64,000 nt of DNA from Ampullaceana balthica (lineage: Eukaryota; Mollusca; Gastropoda; Lymnaeidae). A model generated the notes under the pieces. The model was not told the DNA's origin, searched no databases, and saw only the letters and a list, made by a program, of their open reading frames with translations. The translations under genes and the position numbers were made by a program. The stretch covers positions 25,001 to 89,000 of the forward strand of contig CALYLW010000209.1 of assembly GCA_944989445.1 (NCBI GenBank), read 5' to 3'. This document shows, piece after piece, positions 21,632 through 33,357 of this stretch (position 1 is its first letter; every line of letters starts with the position of its first letter).

Positions 21632-22225
21632 ATAATATATATGAGAGGAACACGTGGTGGCAAAACTGAGCACTCCCATAAATGTCAGAATAATAATAAT
21701 AATAATAACAATATTTAATAATAATAATAATAATAATAAAATAAATGATAATTTATATAGCGCTGTATCCCAGTAGGGAACCAGGCTCACAGCGCTTGAC
21801 ATTGAGATCATAACATACATAAAATAATTAAATAACCATTCATACCGTAATAACAACATAAAGGACAGTACATTACACATACGCTACGCTAATCATTAAA
21901 ACAAATGTCTTTCTTCAATTTTGTAAATACATTTTGAAAAGATGCGTTTTAAGTGGAGTCTTGAAGGACTTGGTAGTTGGAATACTACGGATGTGTAATG
22001 GTAGAGAATTCCATTGTATGGCCGCACAAAAAGAGAATGCCCTTTCACCAAAAGTTTTAGTTCGTGTCTTAGGAACACAGAGAATAATATATATGAGAGG
22101 AACACGTGCGCAATAATGAACACTCCCCTAGCGTTCATAATTTAAATGAAAGGAACACGTGCGCAATAATGAACACTCCCATAGCTGTCATAATATATAT
22201 GAAAGGAACGCGTGGAGGCAATTAA
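21632..22225. repeat. ~57 bp tandem repeat interrupted by a dispersed repeat
   Basis: Units around GAAAGGAACACGTG...GAACACTCCCCTAGCTGTCAT lie at 21632, 22083, 22139 and 22193, then continue after a MITE at 22660-22830. Between 21690 and 22080 a (TAA)n run and a dispersed repeat (TTATATAGCGCTGTATCCCA onward) are inserted. The inserted repeat has fragments reminiscent of a conserved FGERAFSVCAAIQWNSL-type motif in the minus frame, so it may be a LINE remnant. Confidence 0.7.
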
Positions 22226-22634
22226 GGGGGCGTCCATAAATGACGGCACGCGATTATTGCCGATTTTTACCCCCTCCCCCCCTCGTCACACTTCGTCACA
22301 AAAATTTAGATCCCCCTACAATATGACGTCACAAAGCTTTGACACCCCCACATAAAAGTGGTATTTTCTATTTGAAAATGAGCATGTTTCAAATCACTTT
22401 ATTACCATTTTAGTATGTATTTAGTGTAAGGCTGCACTCTATTATCGTAACACGCGTGAATCCATGTAAAACGTCATTAAATAAACAGTAAGAAATCGAA
22501 TATTTAAGTGGAACTTTGATTTTAAGTAGCGTGTTTTGACGTGACGTCACAAATCATAAACTCTCCCCGCCCCCTCGTCACAAATGTGGGGACCCCCTCA
22601 CCCTAGGTGCGTGACGTCATTTATGGACGGCCCC
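22226..22634. mobile_element. Full-length Harbinger-like MITE, 409 bp
   Basis: Ends GGGGGCGTCCATAAATGACG and CGTCATTTATGGACGGCCCC. The interior is C/G-rich near both ends and AT-rich in the centre. It interrupts one unit of the ~57 bp repeat. TAA lies to the left and ATAA to the right, so the target duplication is imperfect. Confidence 0.82.
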
Positions 22635-22835
22635 ATAAAACTCTCCCCTAGCTGTCATAATATATTATATGAAAGGAACACGTGGTGCCAATACTGAGCA
22701 CTCCCCTAGCTGTCATTTATTATAATATGAAAGAACGCGTGGTGCCAATACTGAGCACTCCCCTAGCTGTCATTTATTATAATATGAAAGGAACGCGTGG
22801 TGGCGATAATGAACACTCCCTTTGATGACGCAAAT
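22635..22835. repeat. Continuation of the ~57 bp tandem repeat
   Basis: One partial and three full units of the 21632-22225 repeat, with AATACTGAGCACTCCCCTAG cores, to the right of the MITE. Confidence 0.8.
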
Positions 22836-23965
22836 GAAGAAATATACTAGTGAACAAACTTAGCAACGTTGTATAAGAAATGTGATCTGATATATAGCAG
22901 GCACAAGCTGGTACCATTTTAAAGATAAGAACTGACATAAATGGAATTACGGACACTTCGACACTTGACGATTCGATCCCGGACGGCTCGACCCTGCCAG
23001 TTCGACCACAGGACGTTTCGACCCTGACGGTTCGACCAAGGACTATTGGACCCCGGGCGATTCGACCCCGGATAGTTCGACCACATGACGTTTCGACCCA
23101 GGACGTTTCGACCCTTTCGTTTCTACACCATGAAATGTTTATTTTATTCTTATTTTTTTTATAAAATTATTTTTTTTAAAATTAATTATTGTTATATTAT
23201 CCATTAAAAATTAATAAGAGAATCTCCACTCCCATCCCAAACACATTTAAAATGGAGCTAATTTGTTATTGGGTTTTTAAAATGTTTATATTTAAGTCGT
23301 TCAAAGATTTTCACTGTCATAACAAAAATAAATGAAAGTACGCACTTCGCAGGCGCTGAAACCATTAGAAACACCCACCCCTCCATTCACTTGTTTCTTG
23401 TGCTCCTTAACCTTCCTCGCAGAAATACTGATCTTAATCAGACGTACAAAGTTGTCAGTATTTAAACGTAATAAATTTCAATAGTTAATACCGCCGCCAA
23501 GCAGACAGTAGCATTCAAGCTGTTTGGCCCGTATGACCTGACTGAACGTTGCGTCATTGCTGTTTACGTTTTGTCCAGGAGTTTCATAATAACAAGTTAC
23601 GAATGCTAAACTCAGTGACCATTACAGCACACAGTGTGCCGGCAAGGTTTATAGGGTAGGCAAATAGAGTGAGTGGGGGCAGAGAGAATGTAGGCACCTT
23701 TTAAAAAGGGCCATCTAACCATATTGCCTTTTATGGGGGTGGAGTTGGGTACGTTTGAGGGGACTTTCTACCTCAGAGGAATGGCGCATTTATCAGAATC
23801 ATGAATTCGGGTTGAATATTGACTGGTTGTCCGTGGATATACAAATAACGATTTCAAACTGTATTTAATTTTTAATAATATTTTTTTGGATAATAATATT
23901 AAGTGAAATTATTTTTATACCAAAAATTAATTTTAAAAACAATAAATTTTTTAAAGTGTATCAAT

Positions 23966-25392
23966 TAGGGGTCTACCGATATGCCTTTTTGCCGATATTG
24001 CCGATACCGATATTACCGATATTTTTTTTGCCGATATGAGTGCCGATATGAGTATTTGTTAGGACAAAAACCAGCGGTCATATTTGATGACGTCATTCTT
24101 AAATTTATCACTCGTAATTATTTATCTTTAATATTAGGGGACTACCGATACGCATTTTTGCCGATATTACCGATATTTTTTTCCGATATGAGTGCCGATA
24201 GGGTATTTGTTAGGACAAAAACCAGCGGTCTTATTTGATGACATCGATCATTCTTAAATTCATCACTCCTAATTATTTATATTTTATATTAGGGGTCTAC
24301 CGATAAGTATTTTTGCCGATATTACCGATATTTTCTTCCGATATGAGTGCCGATATGAGTATTTGTTAGGACAAAAATAACAGCGGTCATATTTGATGAC
24401 GCCATTCTTAAATTTATCACTCGTAATTATTTATATTTTATAATTAAGGGTTCTACCTATATCCAGTTTTGCCGAAATACCGATTTTTTTTCCCGAAACA
24501 AAGATTCCGATGTGTTTACAAGTTCCAGTTCATGACCTACATAGGACTCATAACAAAACGAACCGTCCTTTATAAAATTTAAATCCAGGAAAACCAACAC
24601 TTTATCAACATTTAAATCTCTAATAAAAATGCAGGACTAAACACAAACCATAGATAAGCGTAGGACGCAATAATCTTCTGTATAGAAGGAGCGTCTGTAA
24701 ACAGATAAGATAAGATAAAAATGTACAAGCATATTAGGTACTCCTTTTGAAACTTCAACCTTGACTCATAATTATTAATTCTAACCAATAGTTTAATGCC
24801 TTTTGCACACGGCCACCTTTTATGAATGAAACAATGAGAACAAAGTACAATAGTAATATAGTGAAAATGAGGCTGAAGCTTGAATGGTTGCCAATGACAA
24901 CACGTCTTCACACGGTACATTTTGTTATTCCATACGAAACGAAATGTTTTAGACATCTGCGATTCTGCGTGCATCTTTGCTATTAGAGCAATTACGTGAA
25001 CATAATGTTTACATGGTATCCATTTATTAGAGCAATTACAGTATACATGGCATCGGCACTATTTACACAGTATTTCTGAGTATACGAAAATCGGCCGATA
25101 CCTAAACAATATCAAAGCACATGGCACACTGTATCGTGGCTGCACATATTAATACTAGGACTCTTTTGACTATTTCAATACCGGTATCGATATATTAATT
25201 TGTCGAGATATTGTAAATCTAAATGATAGTTTTTTTGTTTCCGTTTTTTTTTGTGTGGTCAAAATGTCACTTATTATGAAATATCGGTGACGTCAATATC
25301 GGGACCTTTACATGCTACCGATACCGATATTGCCGATATCCAGATATCGGTGCCGATATATCGGCCAGCCGATATATATCGGTAGACCCCTA
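23966..25392. mobile_element. hAT-like element with perfect 8 bp target duplication
   Basis: Ends TAGGGGTCTACCGATA and TATCGGTAGACCCCTA; flanking GTATCAAT at 23958-23965 and 25393-25400. The left part is made of four ~160 bp subrepeats beginning near 23966, 24135, 24293 and 24455, each rich in CCGATATTACCGATATT. A LINE 3' end is inserted at 24580-24720. No transposase is visible. Confidence 0.88.
24580..24722 (+). mobile_element. 5'-truncated LINE 3' end inside the hAT element
   Basis: From ATCCAGGAAAACCAAC to the (GATAA)n tail, the sequence is identical by eye to 17697-17832 over about 135 bases, indicating a recent insertion of the same LINE. Confidence 0.85.
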
Positions 25393-25519
25393 GTATCAAT
25401 ATAAATTTAAAAAAACAAAACAATTTCTACAGTGTATATACGAAGTGGTCGAAACGTCCTGGGGTCGAAACGTCCTGGGGTTGAACTGTCAGAACACCCA
25501 TAAATGAAATCGGCTAAAT

Positions 25520-26262
25520 TACCCCCAGCCCACTTCACACAGCCCTCCTCACACAGCCCACTTCACACAGCCCTCCTCACACAGCCCACCTCACACAGCC
25601 CACCTCACACAGCCCTCCTCACACATCCCACTTCACACAGCCCTCCTCACACAGCCCACCTCACACAGCCCACCTCACACAGACCACCTCACACAGACCA
25701 CCTCACACAGCCCACCTCACACAGCCCACCTCACACAGACCACCTCACACAGCTTACCTCACACAGCCCACCTCACACAGCCCACCTCACACAGCTCACC
25801 TCACACAGACCACCTCACACAGCTTACCTCACACAGCCCACCTCACACTGCCCACCTCACACAGACCATCTCACACAGCCCACCTCACACAGCCCACCTC
25901 ACACAGCTCACCTCACACAGACCACCTCACACAGTTTACCTCACACAGCCCACCTCACACTGCCCACCTCACACAGACCACCTCACACAGCCCACCTCAC
26001 ACAGCCCACCTCACACAGCCCACCTCACACAGCCCACCTCACACAGCCCACCTCACACAGCTAACCTCCCCAAGCCCACCTCACACAGCTTACCTCACAC
26101 AGCCCACCTCACACAGCCCACCTCCCCAAGCCCACCTCACACAGCTTACCTCACACAGCCCATCTCACACAGCCCACCTCACACAGCTAACCTCCCCAAG
26201 CCCACCTCACACAGCTTACCTCACACAGCCCACCTCCCCAAGCCCACCTCATCATCACAATG
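25520..26262 (+). repeat. 15 bp tandem repeat, about 48 copies
   Basis: Unit CACCTCACACAGCCC with variants (AGACCAC, AGCTTAC, CCCCAAGCCC). Stop-free in one frame, giving a spurious 186 aa Ser/His/Pro-rich product. It lies just beyond the stop codon of the minus-strand gene ending at 26374. Confidence 0.95.
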
Positions 26263-26373
26263 TCGTCACAGAAAGCTGAACTTGATGTAACAGATCATCA
26301 ATGTTTAAGTCCCTACCTCATATGGACTTGAGGAAAGTTAATTAGAGCATACAATGGTATCAACTTATTTAAT

Positions 26374-27200
26374 TTAAAGAGCGTCAGACTTGTTAGACCC
26401 TTCTTGGATTAAATTACTGACCATATTTGAGACCAAAATCTCAATATCACTAACCTCTCCTACATCGTCTCCCGAGAGCTCTTTGAACAGTGTGTGTACA
26501 TTTTGATGAAATGTACTTTCTGTCCGAGCTTCAACTAATCTCTCTCTCGTCATTCCCACGTCACTTTCTATTTGTGCCTCCACTACACTCTCCGTCTTCA
26601 CTTGAAATTCACTTTCTTTCTCCGCTGAAAGTTCCCATCCTGTTGTTATTTCAGCTTCACTTTCTGTCTGCGCTGAAAGTTCCCATCCTGTCGTTATTTC
26701 AGTTTCACTTCCCATCTGCGCTGACAGTTTCCATCCTGTCGTTATTTCAGCTTCACTTCCTGTCTTTATTTCAGCTTCACTTCCAGTGTGCGCTGACAGT
26801 TCCCATTCTGTCTTTATTTCAGCTTCACTTCTTGTCTGCGCTGACAGTTCCAACCCTGTCGTTATTTCAGCTTCACTTCCTGTCTGCGCTGACAGTTCCC
26901 ACCCTGTCGTCATTTCAGCTTCACTTCCTGTCTGCGCTGACAGTTCCCATCCTGTCTTTATTTCAGCTTCACTTCCTGTCTGCGCTGACAGTTCACATCC
27001 TGTCTTTATTTCAGCTTCACTTCCTGTCTGAGCTGACAGTTCCAATCCTGTTGTTATTTCAGCTTCACTTCCTGTCTGCGCTGACAGTTCACATCCTGCC
27101 TTATTTTCATATCTACTTCCTGTCTGGATTCTAATTTCACGTCCATTTTCATTTTCAGTATGCTCGGGTTGAACTGCAGTATGTTTAGCGTTGTTCAATC
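26374..27200 (-). CDS. Last visible exon of the basic/acidic repeat gene
   Basis: Acceptor (minus strand) TTCTTACAACAG|GA. Encodes 275 codons: a short unique start, about eleven copies of a 48 bp unit (16 aa, SEAE and ELSAQ cores), then a non-repetitive acidic terminus and stop. The unit count makes length polymorphism likely. Confidence 0.62.
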
Positions 27201-30200
27201 CTGTTGTAAGAATTTGATCATTGAAATGGGATGTAAGAGAAATACCAATGAGTGTTAATTTAAACATTTGATTAATAATTTTTAATTTGAACATCTGATT
27301 TATTTTTGATAATACATATATATGTCAATTTAAACATTTGCTTAACTTATGATAATTTATTTAACTTTCAAAGTATACATCGTATTAATATTTGATAGTT
27401 TTTAATTTAAACATTTGAATATTATACGATAACTGTCCATGTAAGCATATGATTAACGTATAATAATTTATTTGAATCTCAACGTTGGGGCCGTCCATAA
27501 ATGATGTCACGCACCTAGGGGGAGAGAGGTGGTCGACCATTGTTTACGATGCGTGACGAGAGGGAAAGGGTGTTTAACATTGTGACGTCACATCAAAACG
27601 CGCAACTTTAAATAAAAATTGAAAAGGTTAATTGGTCACGAAATTCACTTATATGTTATTTGTTTGGGGCTGGGGGCTCTAAGGATTAATTGATTAATGA
27701 AGGACATCATTCCATGAAAATCGTGATGTGTTGGAATATAAAGTCTCAGTTCTTTCAGTTCTTAAATACATTTTAAAATACTCTTGAATGTTTACATTTA
27801 ACTAGTTATCTGATTGTAAACCACCATCACCTGAATATATCCTTGGTCTACCATCACCTGAATATATCCTTGGTCTACCATCACCTGAATATATCCTTGG
27901 TCTACCATCACCTGTATATATCCTTGGTTTACCAACACATTAAACAAGACGAGGCGAGAAGTGAAAAGATGAGCTTCTCTCGTTAATATTCTTAACTCGA
28001 TTGATTGCTGCTTGGCTAATTTTTCAAAATTACTTTTTGCATTAAATAGAGATCTGGAAAGTGTGGCAATCTGATGGCCTGATTACCTGATGTACTGGGT
28101 ACTCCACGAGAACCAGAAGGTGTACTTTCAACATCAGAACCAGAAGGTGTACTTTCAACATCAGAACCAGAAGGTGTACTTTCAACATCAGAACCAGAAC
28201 GTGTACTTTCAACATCAGAACCAGAAGTTGTATTTTCAACATCAGAACCAGAAGGTGTACTTTCAACATCAGAACCAGAAGGTGTACTTTCAACATCAGA
28301 ACTAGATGGTGTGCTTTCAACATCAGAACCAGGTGTACTTTCAACATCAGAACCAATTGAATCGTTGTTACCATGATGACGTGAGTTCGTGTTGTTTACC
28401 CATGAAGAGATCGGAGACATTTCGGGGAAAATTGCTATACTTTTCTTTGATATTTTTAACTTTGGTATCTCTATTGATGCTTTAGTCTTTGGCGATCTTC
28501 TGGGTACTTTATTTTGTGGAGACGTTCTTGGTACTTTTGGTTGTGGAGAACTTGTTCGTACTTTTGCTTGTTTAGATTTTCTTGGTACTTTCGCTAGTGG
28601 AGATTTTCTTGGTACTTTTGCTTGTTTAGATTTTCTTGGTACTTTTGCTAGTGGAGATTTTCTTGGTACTTTTGCTTGTTTAGATTTTCTTGGTGCTTTT
28701 GCTAGTGGAGATTTTCTTGGTACTTTTGCTTGTTTAGATTTTCTTGGTGCTTTTGCTAGTGGAGATTTTCTTGGTATTTTTGCTTGTGGAGATTTTCTTG
28801 GCACAATTGCTTGTGGAGAATTTGCTTGTATAGATACGTGTGGAGCGTTTGTTTGTAGAATTTCTTGTGGAGGGCTTGCTTGTACAATTGCTTGTTGAGC
28901 ATTTGTTTGTAAAATTTCTTGTGGAGATTTTCTTGGTATTTTGGCCAGTGGAGCCTTTCTGTGTAATTTTCCTTGTTTAGATTTTCTTGGTACTTTTGCT
29001 AATGGAGATTTTCTTGGTACTTTTGCTTGTTTAGATTTTCTTGGTGCTTTTGCTAGTGGAGATTTTCTTTGTACTTTTGCTTGTGGTGATTTTCTTGATA
29101 CTTTTGCTTGTGGAGATTTTCTTTGTACTTTTGCTTGTGGTGATTTTCTTGGCACAATTGCTTGTGGAGCATTTGCTTGTACAGATACTTGTGGAGCGCT
29201 TGTTTGTAGAATTTCTTGTGGAGGGCTTGCTTGTACAATTGCTTGTTGAGCATTTGTTTGTACAATTTCTTGTGGAGATTTTCTATGTACTTTGGCTAGT
29301 GGAGCCTTTCTGTGTACTTTTCCTTGTTTAGATTTTCTTGGTATTTTAGCCTGTGAAGACTTTCTTGGTATTTTTACTTTTAGTTTTGTTGATTTGTCGC
29401 TTGCATGAAATGAATGTAATTCAATCTTTCTTTTTTTGGGTATCGGTTTATTCACGGTGGAGCTGTAAAGGGATCAATATATATTTCGTAATTATTTAGA
29501 TATTTAATCTCCACTCAATAAAACAAATATAAGTACTTCAACTCTGGCAACTTAATAATGTATCTTTTTTCTTTTAATTAAAATTTTTAACAAAAATATC
29601 CGTGGTTCAGAATGTAGTATTTATCTTGTTGAAATGTGGGCTCCTGTTGTGTTCTCATTTGCCCATAAGAAACTATTTTTTCAACAACATATGAGTCATT
29701 TCATTCATTGTCTTTGTCATAGAAATATCTTCATTTATTTAAAAATAATAAAAAGCTTCGATAACATATTTTATAAAATGGAAGTAAACAAACAAAATCA
29801 CATATCAGAAACAAAACAAAAACTAGTCTGTACAATATATAAACATACATTTTTATCAGCTTCTACGCAAATGAGAGTTAAGAGCACTATTTGTGCGTAA
29901 GTGATCTCCCTTTTTTTCCCAAGCGAAATTTTATTGGAAACAATTAGCGTTATACTTGTATTTTCTTATATATATATAACAATAATTCTAAGGAAAAAAG
30001 ACCCCACTCCCACACACAAACACTTTTAAAAAGGCTCTAACAGGAAAACATATTTAAGAAAACGTGATTACGCCACTTTAACTTAGAAAATGATTTTTGA
30101 AATTGTAAAAATCATTATGCAAAGTCAGATTGTGGAATTTGGGACGAGCACTCTATGTTGCAAAAACAGTTGAATTGAATTTTTTATTCATAATTAGTCG

Positions 30201-30450
30201 ATGGCTAGGTAATAAAAGGATAAGTGGGTAACCAAATTTTACAACATACACTTCTTAATTCCCTTCCCATCTCTTGCGATAAAACTGATGATTATAAATG
30301 TTTAATTTATAAATAATTATATCTATTTGTTTGACAAGATCTAATGCAAGGTTTACAAATACTCACCTGCCAACCGCATCACCAAGATGGCATCGCTTCA
30401 CGTCATCCAGGTAAAGAGTTAGTTTTCGTCCCAAATTGATTGTGACTAAT
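26374..30450 (-). CDS. Unrecognised gene: basic K/S/P repeats then acidic repeats (3 visible exons, 5' incomplete)
   Basis: Three minus-strand exons, 30450-30367, 29462-28087 and 27200-26374, join with GT-AG borders and matching phases (2 then 1), giving an open frame of about 760 residues to a TAA at 26374. The first exon reads [20 protein letters not shown] onward. The second has many 9-aa units like PRKSPQAKV, with strong positive charge, then about nine GSDVESTPS units. The third has about eleven 16-aa units like [16 protein letters not shown], then a unique end ([20 protein letters not shown]). I do not recognise a family. The RKSP units recall DNA-binding tails of H1-like or sperm basic proteins, but this is only a compositional hint. 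No start codon is visible; upstream exons must lie beyond the 30 bp array or the LINE. Confidence 0.6.
27487..27690. mobile_element. Truncated Harbinger-like MITE
   Basis: Begins GGGGCCGTCCATAAATGATG and follows the left half of the 54792 copy (GATGCGTGACGAG, CATCAAAACGCGCAACTTTA). The right half is missing or decayed. It lies in the intron between the two long exons of the minus-strand gene. Confidence 0.75.
27822..27940. repeat. 27 bp tandem repeat, 4 copies
   Basis: Unit CCATCACCTGAATATATCC followed by TTGGTCTA. Intronic with respect to the minus-strand gene. Confidence 0.9.
28087..29462 (-). CDS. Long middle exon of the basic/acidic repeat gene
   Basis: Minus strand: acceptor CCCTTTACAG|C at 29462 and donor ACATCAG|GTAATC at 28087; 458 whole codons with no stop. 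The frame lacks an ATG near its 5' end (it begins [12 protein letters not shown]), which argues for an upstream exon. It starts with a lysine-rich unique segment, then imperfect 9-aa units (PRKS-x-x-AKV, about 30), with interspersed [14 protein letters not shown] units, and ends with GSDVESTPS units. Confidence 0.65.
29463..30366. other. Intron of the minus-strand gene, nothing else seen
   Basis: AT-rich. GT-AG borders on the minus strand flank it (GCAG|GTGAGT and TTTACAG|C). The small plus-strand open frame at 29634-29900 has no supporting feature. Confidence 0.5.
30367..30450 (-). CDS. Short upstream exon of the basic/acidic repeat gene
   Basis: Minus strand: acceptor ACATGTTTTCAG|A and donor TTGGCAG|GTGAGT enclose 84 bases, 27 codons in the frame that fits the next exon (phase 2 at both ends): [20 protein letters not shown] then HLGDAVG. 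The family is not recognised. Confidence 0.5.
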
Positions 30451-33262
30451 CTGAAAACATGTGATTTTAGGTTCTTACTTCACTTTCATGTGATGTTAGG
30501 TTCGTACGAAACTAACATAAAATTTTAAGCTCTTTCATCACTGACAAGTGATTTTAGTTTCCCTATTTCACAAACATGTGATTTTAGTTTCCCTATTTCA
30601 CAAACATGTGATTTTAGTTTCCCTATTTCGCAAACATGTGATTTTAGTTTCGCTATTTCACAAACATGTGATTTTAGTTTCCCTATTTCACAAACATATG
30701 ATTTTAGTTTCCCTATTTCACAAACATGTGATTTTAGTTTCCCTATTTCGCAAACATGTGATTTTAGTATCGCTATTTCACAAACATGTGATTTTAGTTT
30801 CCCTATTTCACAAACATATGATTTTAGTTTCCCTATTTCACAAACATGTGATTTTAGTTTCCCTATTTCACAAACATGTGATTTAAGTTTCCCTATTTCA
30901 CAAACATGTGATTTTGGTTTCCCTATTTCACAAACATGTGATTTTAGTTTCCCTATTTCACAAACATGTGATTTTAGTTTCCCTATTTCGCAAACATGTG
31001 ATTTTAGTTTCGCTATTTCAAGAACATGTGATTTTAGTTTCCCTATTTCACAAACATATGATTTTAGTTTCCCTATTTCACAAACATGTGATTTTAGTTT
31101 CCCTTTTTCGCAAACATGTGATTTTAGTATCGCTATTTCACAAACATGTGATTTTAGTTTCCCTATTTCACAAACATATGATTTTAGTTCCCCTATTTCA
31201 CAAACATGTGATTTTAGTTTCCCTATTTCACAAACATGTGATTTAAGTTTCCCTATTTCACAAACATGTGATTTTGGTTTCCTTATTTCACAAACATGTG
31301 ATTTTAGTTTCCCTATTTCACAAACATGTGATTTTAGTTCCCCTATTTCACAAACATGTGATTTTAGTTTCCCTATTTCACAAACATGTGATTTTAGTTT
31401 CCCTTTTTCGCAAACATGTGATTTTAGTATCGCTATTTCACAAACATGTGATTTTAGTTTCTCTATTTCACAAACTTGTGATTTTAGTTACCCTATTTCA
31501 CAAACATGTGATTTTAGTTTCCCTATTTCACAAACATGTGATTTTAGTTTCCCTATTTCACAAACATGTGATTTTAGTTACCCTATTTCACAAACATGTG
31601 ATTTTAGTTTCCCTATTTCACAAACATGTGATTTTAGTTTCCCTATTTCACAAACATGTGATTTTAGTTTCCCTATTTCACAAACATGTGATTTTAGTTT
31701 CCCTATTTCACAAACATGTGATTTTAGTTTCCCTATTTCACAAACATGTGATTTTAGTTTCCCTATTTCACAAACATGTGATTTTAGTTTCCCTATTTCA
31801 CAAACATGTGATTTTAGTTTCCCTATTTCACAAACATGTGATTTTAGTTTCCCTATTTCGCAAACATGTGATTTTAGTTTCGCTATTTCACAAACATGTG
31901 ATTTTAGTTTCCCTATTTCACAAACATATGATTTTAGTTTCCCTATTTCACAAACATGTGATTTTAGTTTCCCTATTTCGCAAACATGTGATTTTAGTAT
32001 CGCTATTTCACAAACATGTGATTTTAGTTTCCCTATTTCACAAACATATGATTTTAGTTTCCCTATTTCACAAACATGTGATTTTAGTTTCCCTATTTCA
32101 CAAACATGTGATTTAAGTTTCCCTATTTCACAAACATGTGATTTTGGTTTCCTTATTTCACAAACATGTGATTTTAGTTTCCCTATTTCACAAACATGTG
32201 ATTTTAGTTTCCCTATTTCGCAAACATGTGATTTTAGTTTCGCTATTTCAAGAACATGTGATTTTAGTTTCCCTATTTCACAAACATATGATTTTAGTTT
32301 CCCTATTTCACAAACATGTGATTTTAGTTTCCCTTTTTCGCAAACATGTGATTTTAGTATCGCTATTTCACAAACATGTGATTTTAGTTTCCCTATTTCA
32401 CAAACATATGATTTTAGTTCCCCTATTTCACAAACATGTGATTTTAGTTTCCCTATTTCACAAACATGTGATTTAAGTTTCCCTATTTCACAAACATGTG
32501 ATTTTGGTTTCCTTATTTCACAAACATGTGATTTTAGTTTCCCTATTTCACAAACATGTGATTTTAGTTCCCCTATTTCACAAACATGTGATTTTAGTTT
32601 CCCTATTTCACAAACATGTGATTTTAGTTTCCCTTTTTCGCAAACATGTGATTTTAGTATCGCTATTTCACAAACATGTGATTTTAGTTTCTCTATTTCA
32701 CAAACTTGTGATTTTAGTTACCCTATTTCACAAACATGTGATTTTAGTTTCCCTATTTCACAAACATGTGATTTTAGTTTCCCTATTTCACAAACATGTG
32801 ATTTTAGTTACCCTATTTCACAAACATGTGATTTTAGTTTCCCTATTTCACAAACATGTGATTTTAGTTTCCCTATTTCACAAACATGTGATTTTAGTTT
32901 CCCTATTTCACAAACATGTGATTTTAGTTTCCCTATTTCACAAACATGTGATTTTAGTTTCCCTATTTCACAAACATGTGATTTTAGTTTCCCTATTTCA
33001 CAAACATGTGATTTTAGTTTCCCTATTTCACAAACATGTGATTTTAGTTTCCCTATTTCACAAACATGTGATTTTAGTTTCCCTATTTCGCAAACATGTG
33101 ATTTTAGTTTCTCTATTTCACAAACATGTGATTTTAGTTTCCCTATTGCACAAACATGTGATTTCAGTTTCCCTATTTCACAAACATGTGATTTTAGTTT
33201 CCCTATTTCACAAACATGTGATTTTAGTTTCCCTATTTTAAAAACATGTGATTGAAGGTTCT
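30451..33262 (-). repeat. 30 bp minisatellite, about 90 copies, beside a splice acceptor
   Basis: Plus-strand unit TGATTTTAGTTTCCCTATTT followed by CACAAACATG. Two decayed units at 30451-30545 run straight into the acceptor of the exon at 30450 (minus strand). Variants (TTTCG, CATATG, TTTTGG, ATTTAAG) recur in blocks of 12 units (360 bp), and the block at 30908-32116 recurs about 1,230 bp further on at 32138-33241. The 112-282 aa open frames are artefacts of a stop-free 30-mer. Confidence 0.95.
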
Positions 33263-33357
33263 TACATCACTTATATAAGCATGATGAAAAATGCAAACAT
33301 TTTTTATATAATATTTATAAAGCGTGTGGTAATTTGTACACATACGGTGAGGAGTAA

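Larger units (their letters stand above)
22944..25498. mobile_element. Mutator-like element, copy 1, repeat-rich inverted ends
   Basis: Begins GAATTACGGACACTTCGAC; both ends are built from short GGACGNTTCGACCCC-type motifs in inverted orientation (22946-23120 and 25447-25490). The flanks share CATAAATG (22936-22943 and 25499-25506), an 8-9 bp target duplication as in Mutator-like elements. The interior 23220-23950 matches 40100-40276 plus 42448-43420 of copy 2. It contains a nested hAT element (23966-25392). The right end is shorter than in copy 2. No transposase frame is seen, so it is probably non-autonomous. Confidence 0.72.

Noticed and set aside
25504..26064. 186 aa Ser/His/Pro-rich protein
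   Set aside because: A stop-free 15 bp tandem repeat with no flanking coding signal.
26490..27134. Plus-strand Leu/Phe/Ser-rich protein, 214 aa
   Set aside because: Shadow of the minus-strand exon 26374-27200.
28389..29331. Plus-strand Cys/Phe-rich proteins (96-169 aa)
   Set aside because: Shadows of the minus-strand lysine-rich repeat exon, which has splice borders and phase agreement.
29453..29455. Start codon for the basic repeat exon
   Set aside because: The triplet is GTG, not ATG, and a good splice acceptor lies 7 bases upstream, so an upstream exon is more likely.
30548..33241. Repeat proteins of 112, 247 and 282 aa (ILVSLFHKHV units)
   Set aside because: These reflect a stop-free 30 bp repeat. 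On the minus strand the array is the intron sequence next to an acceptor. Frame breaks coincide with random unit variants.
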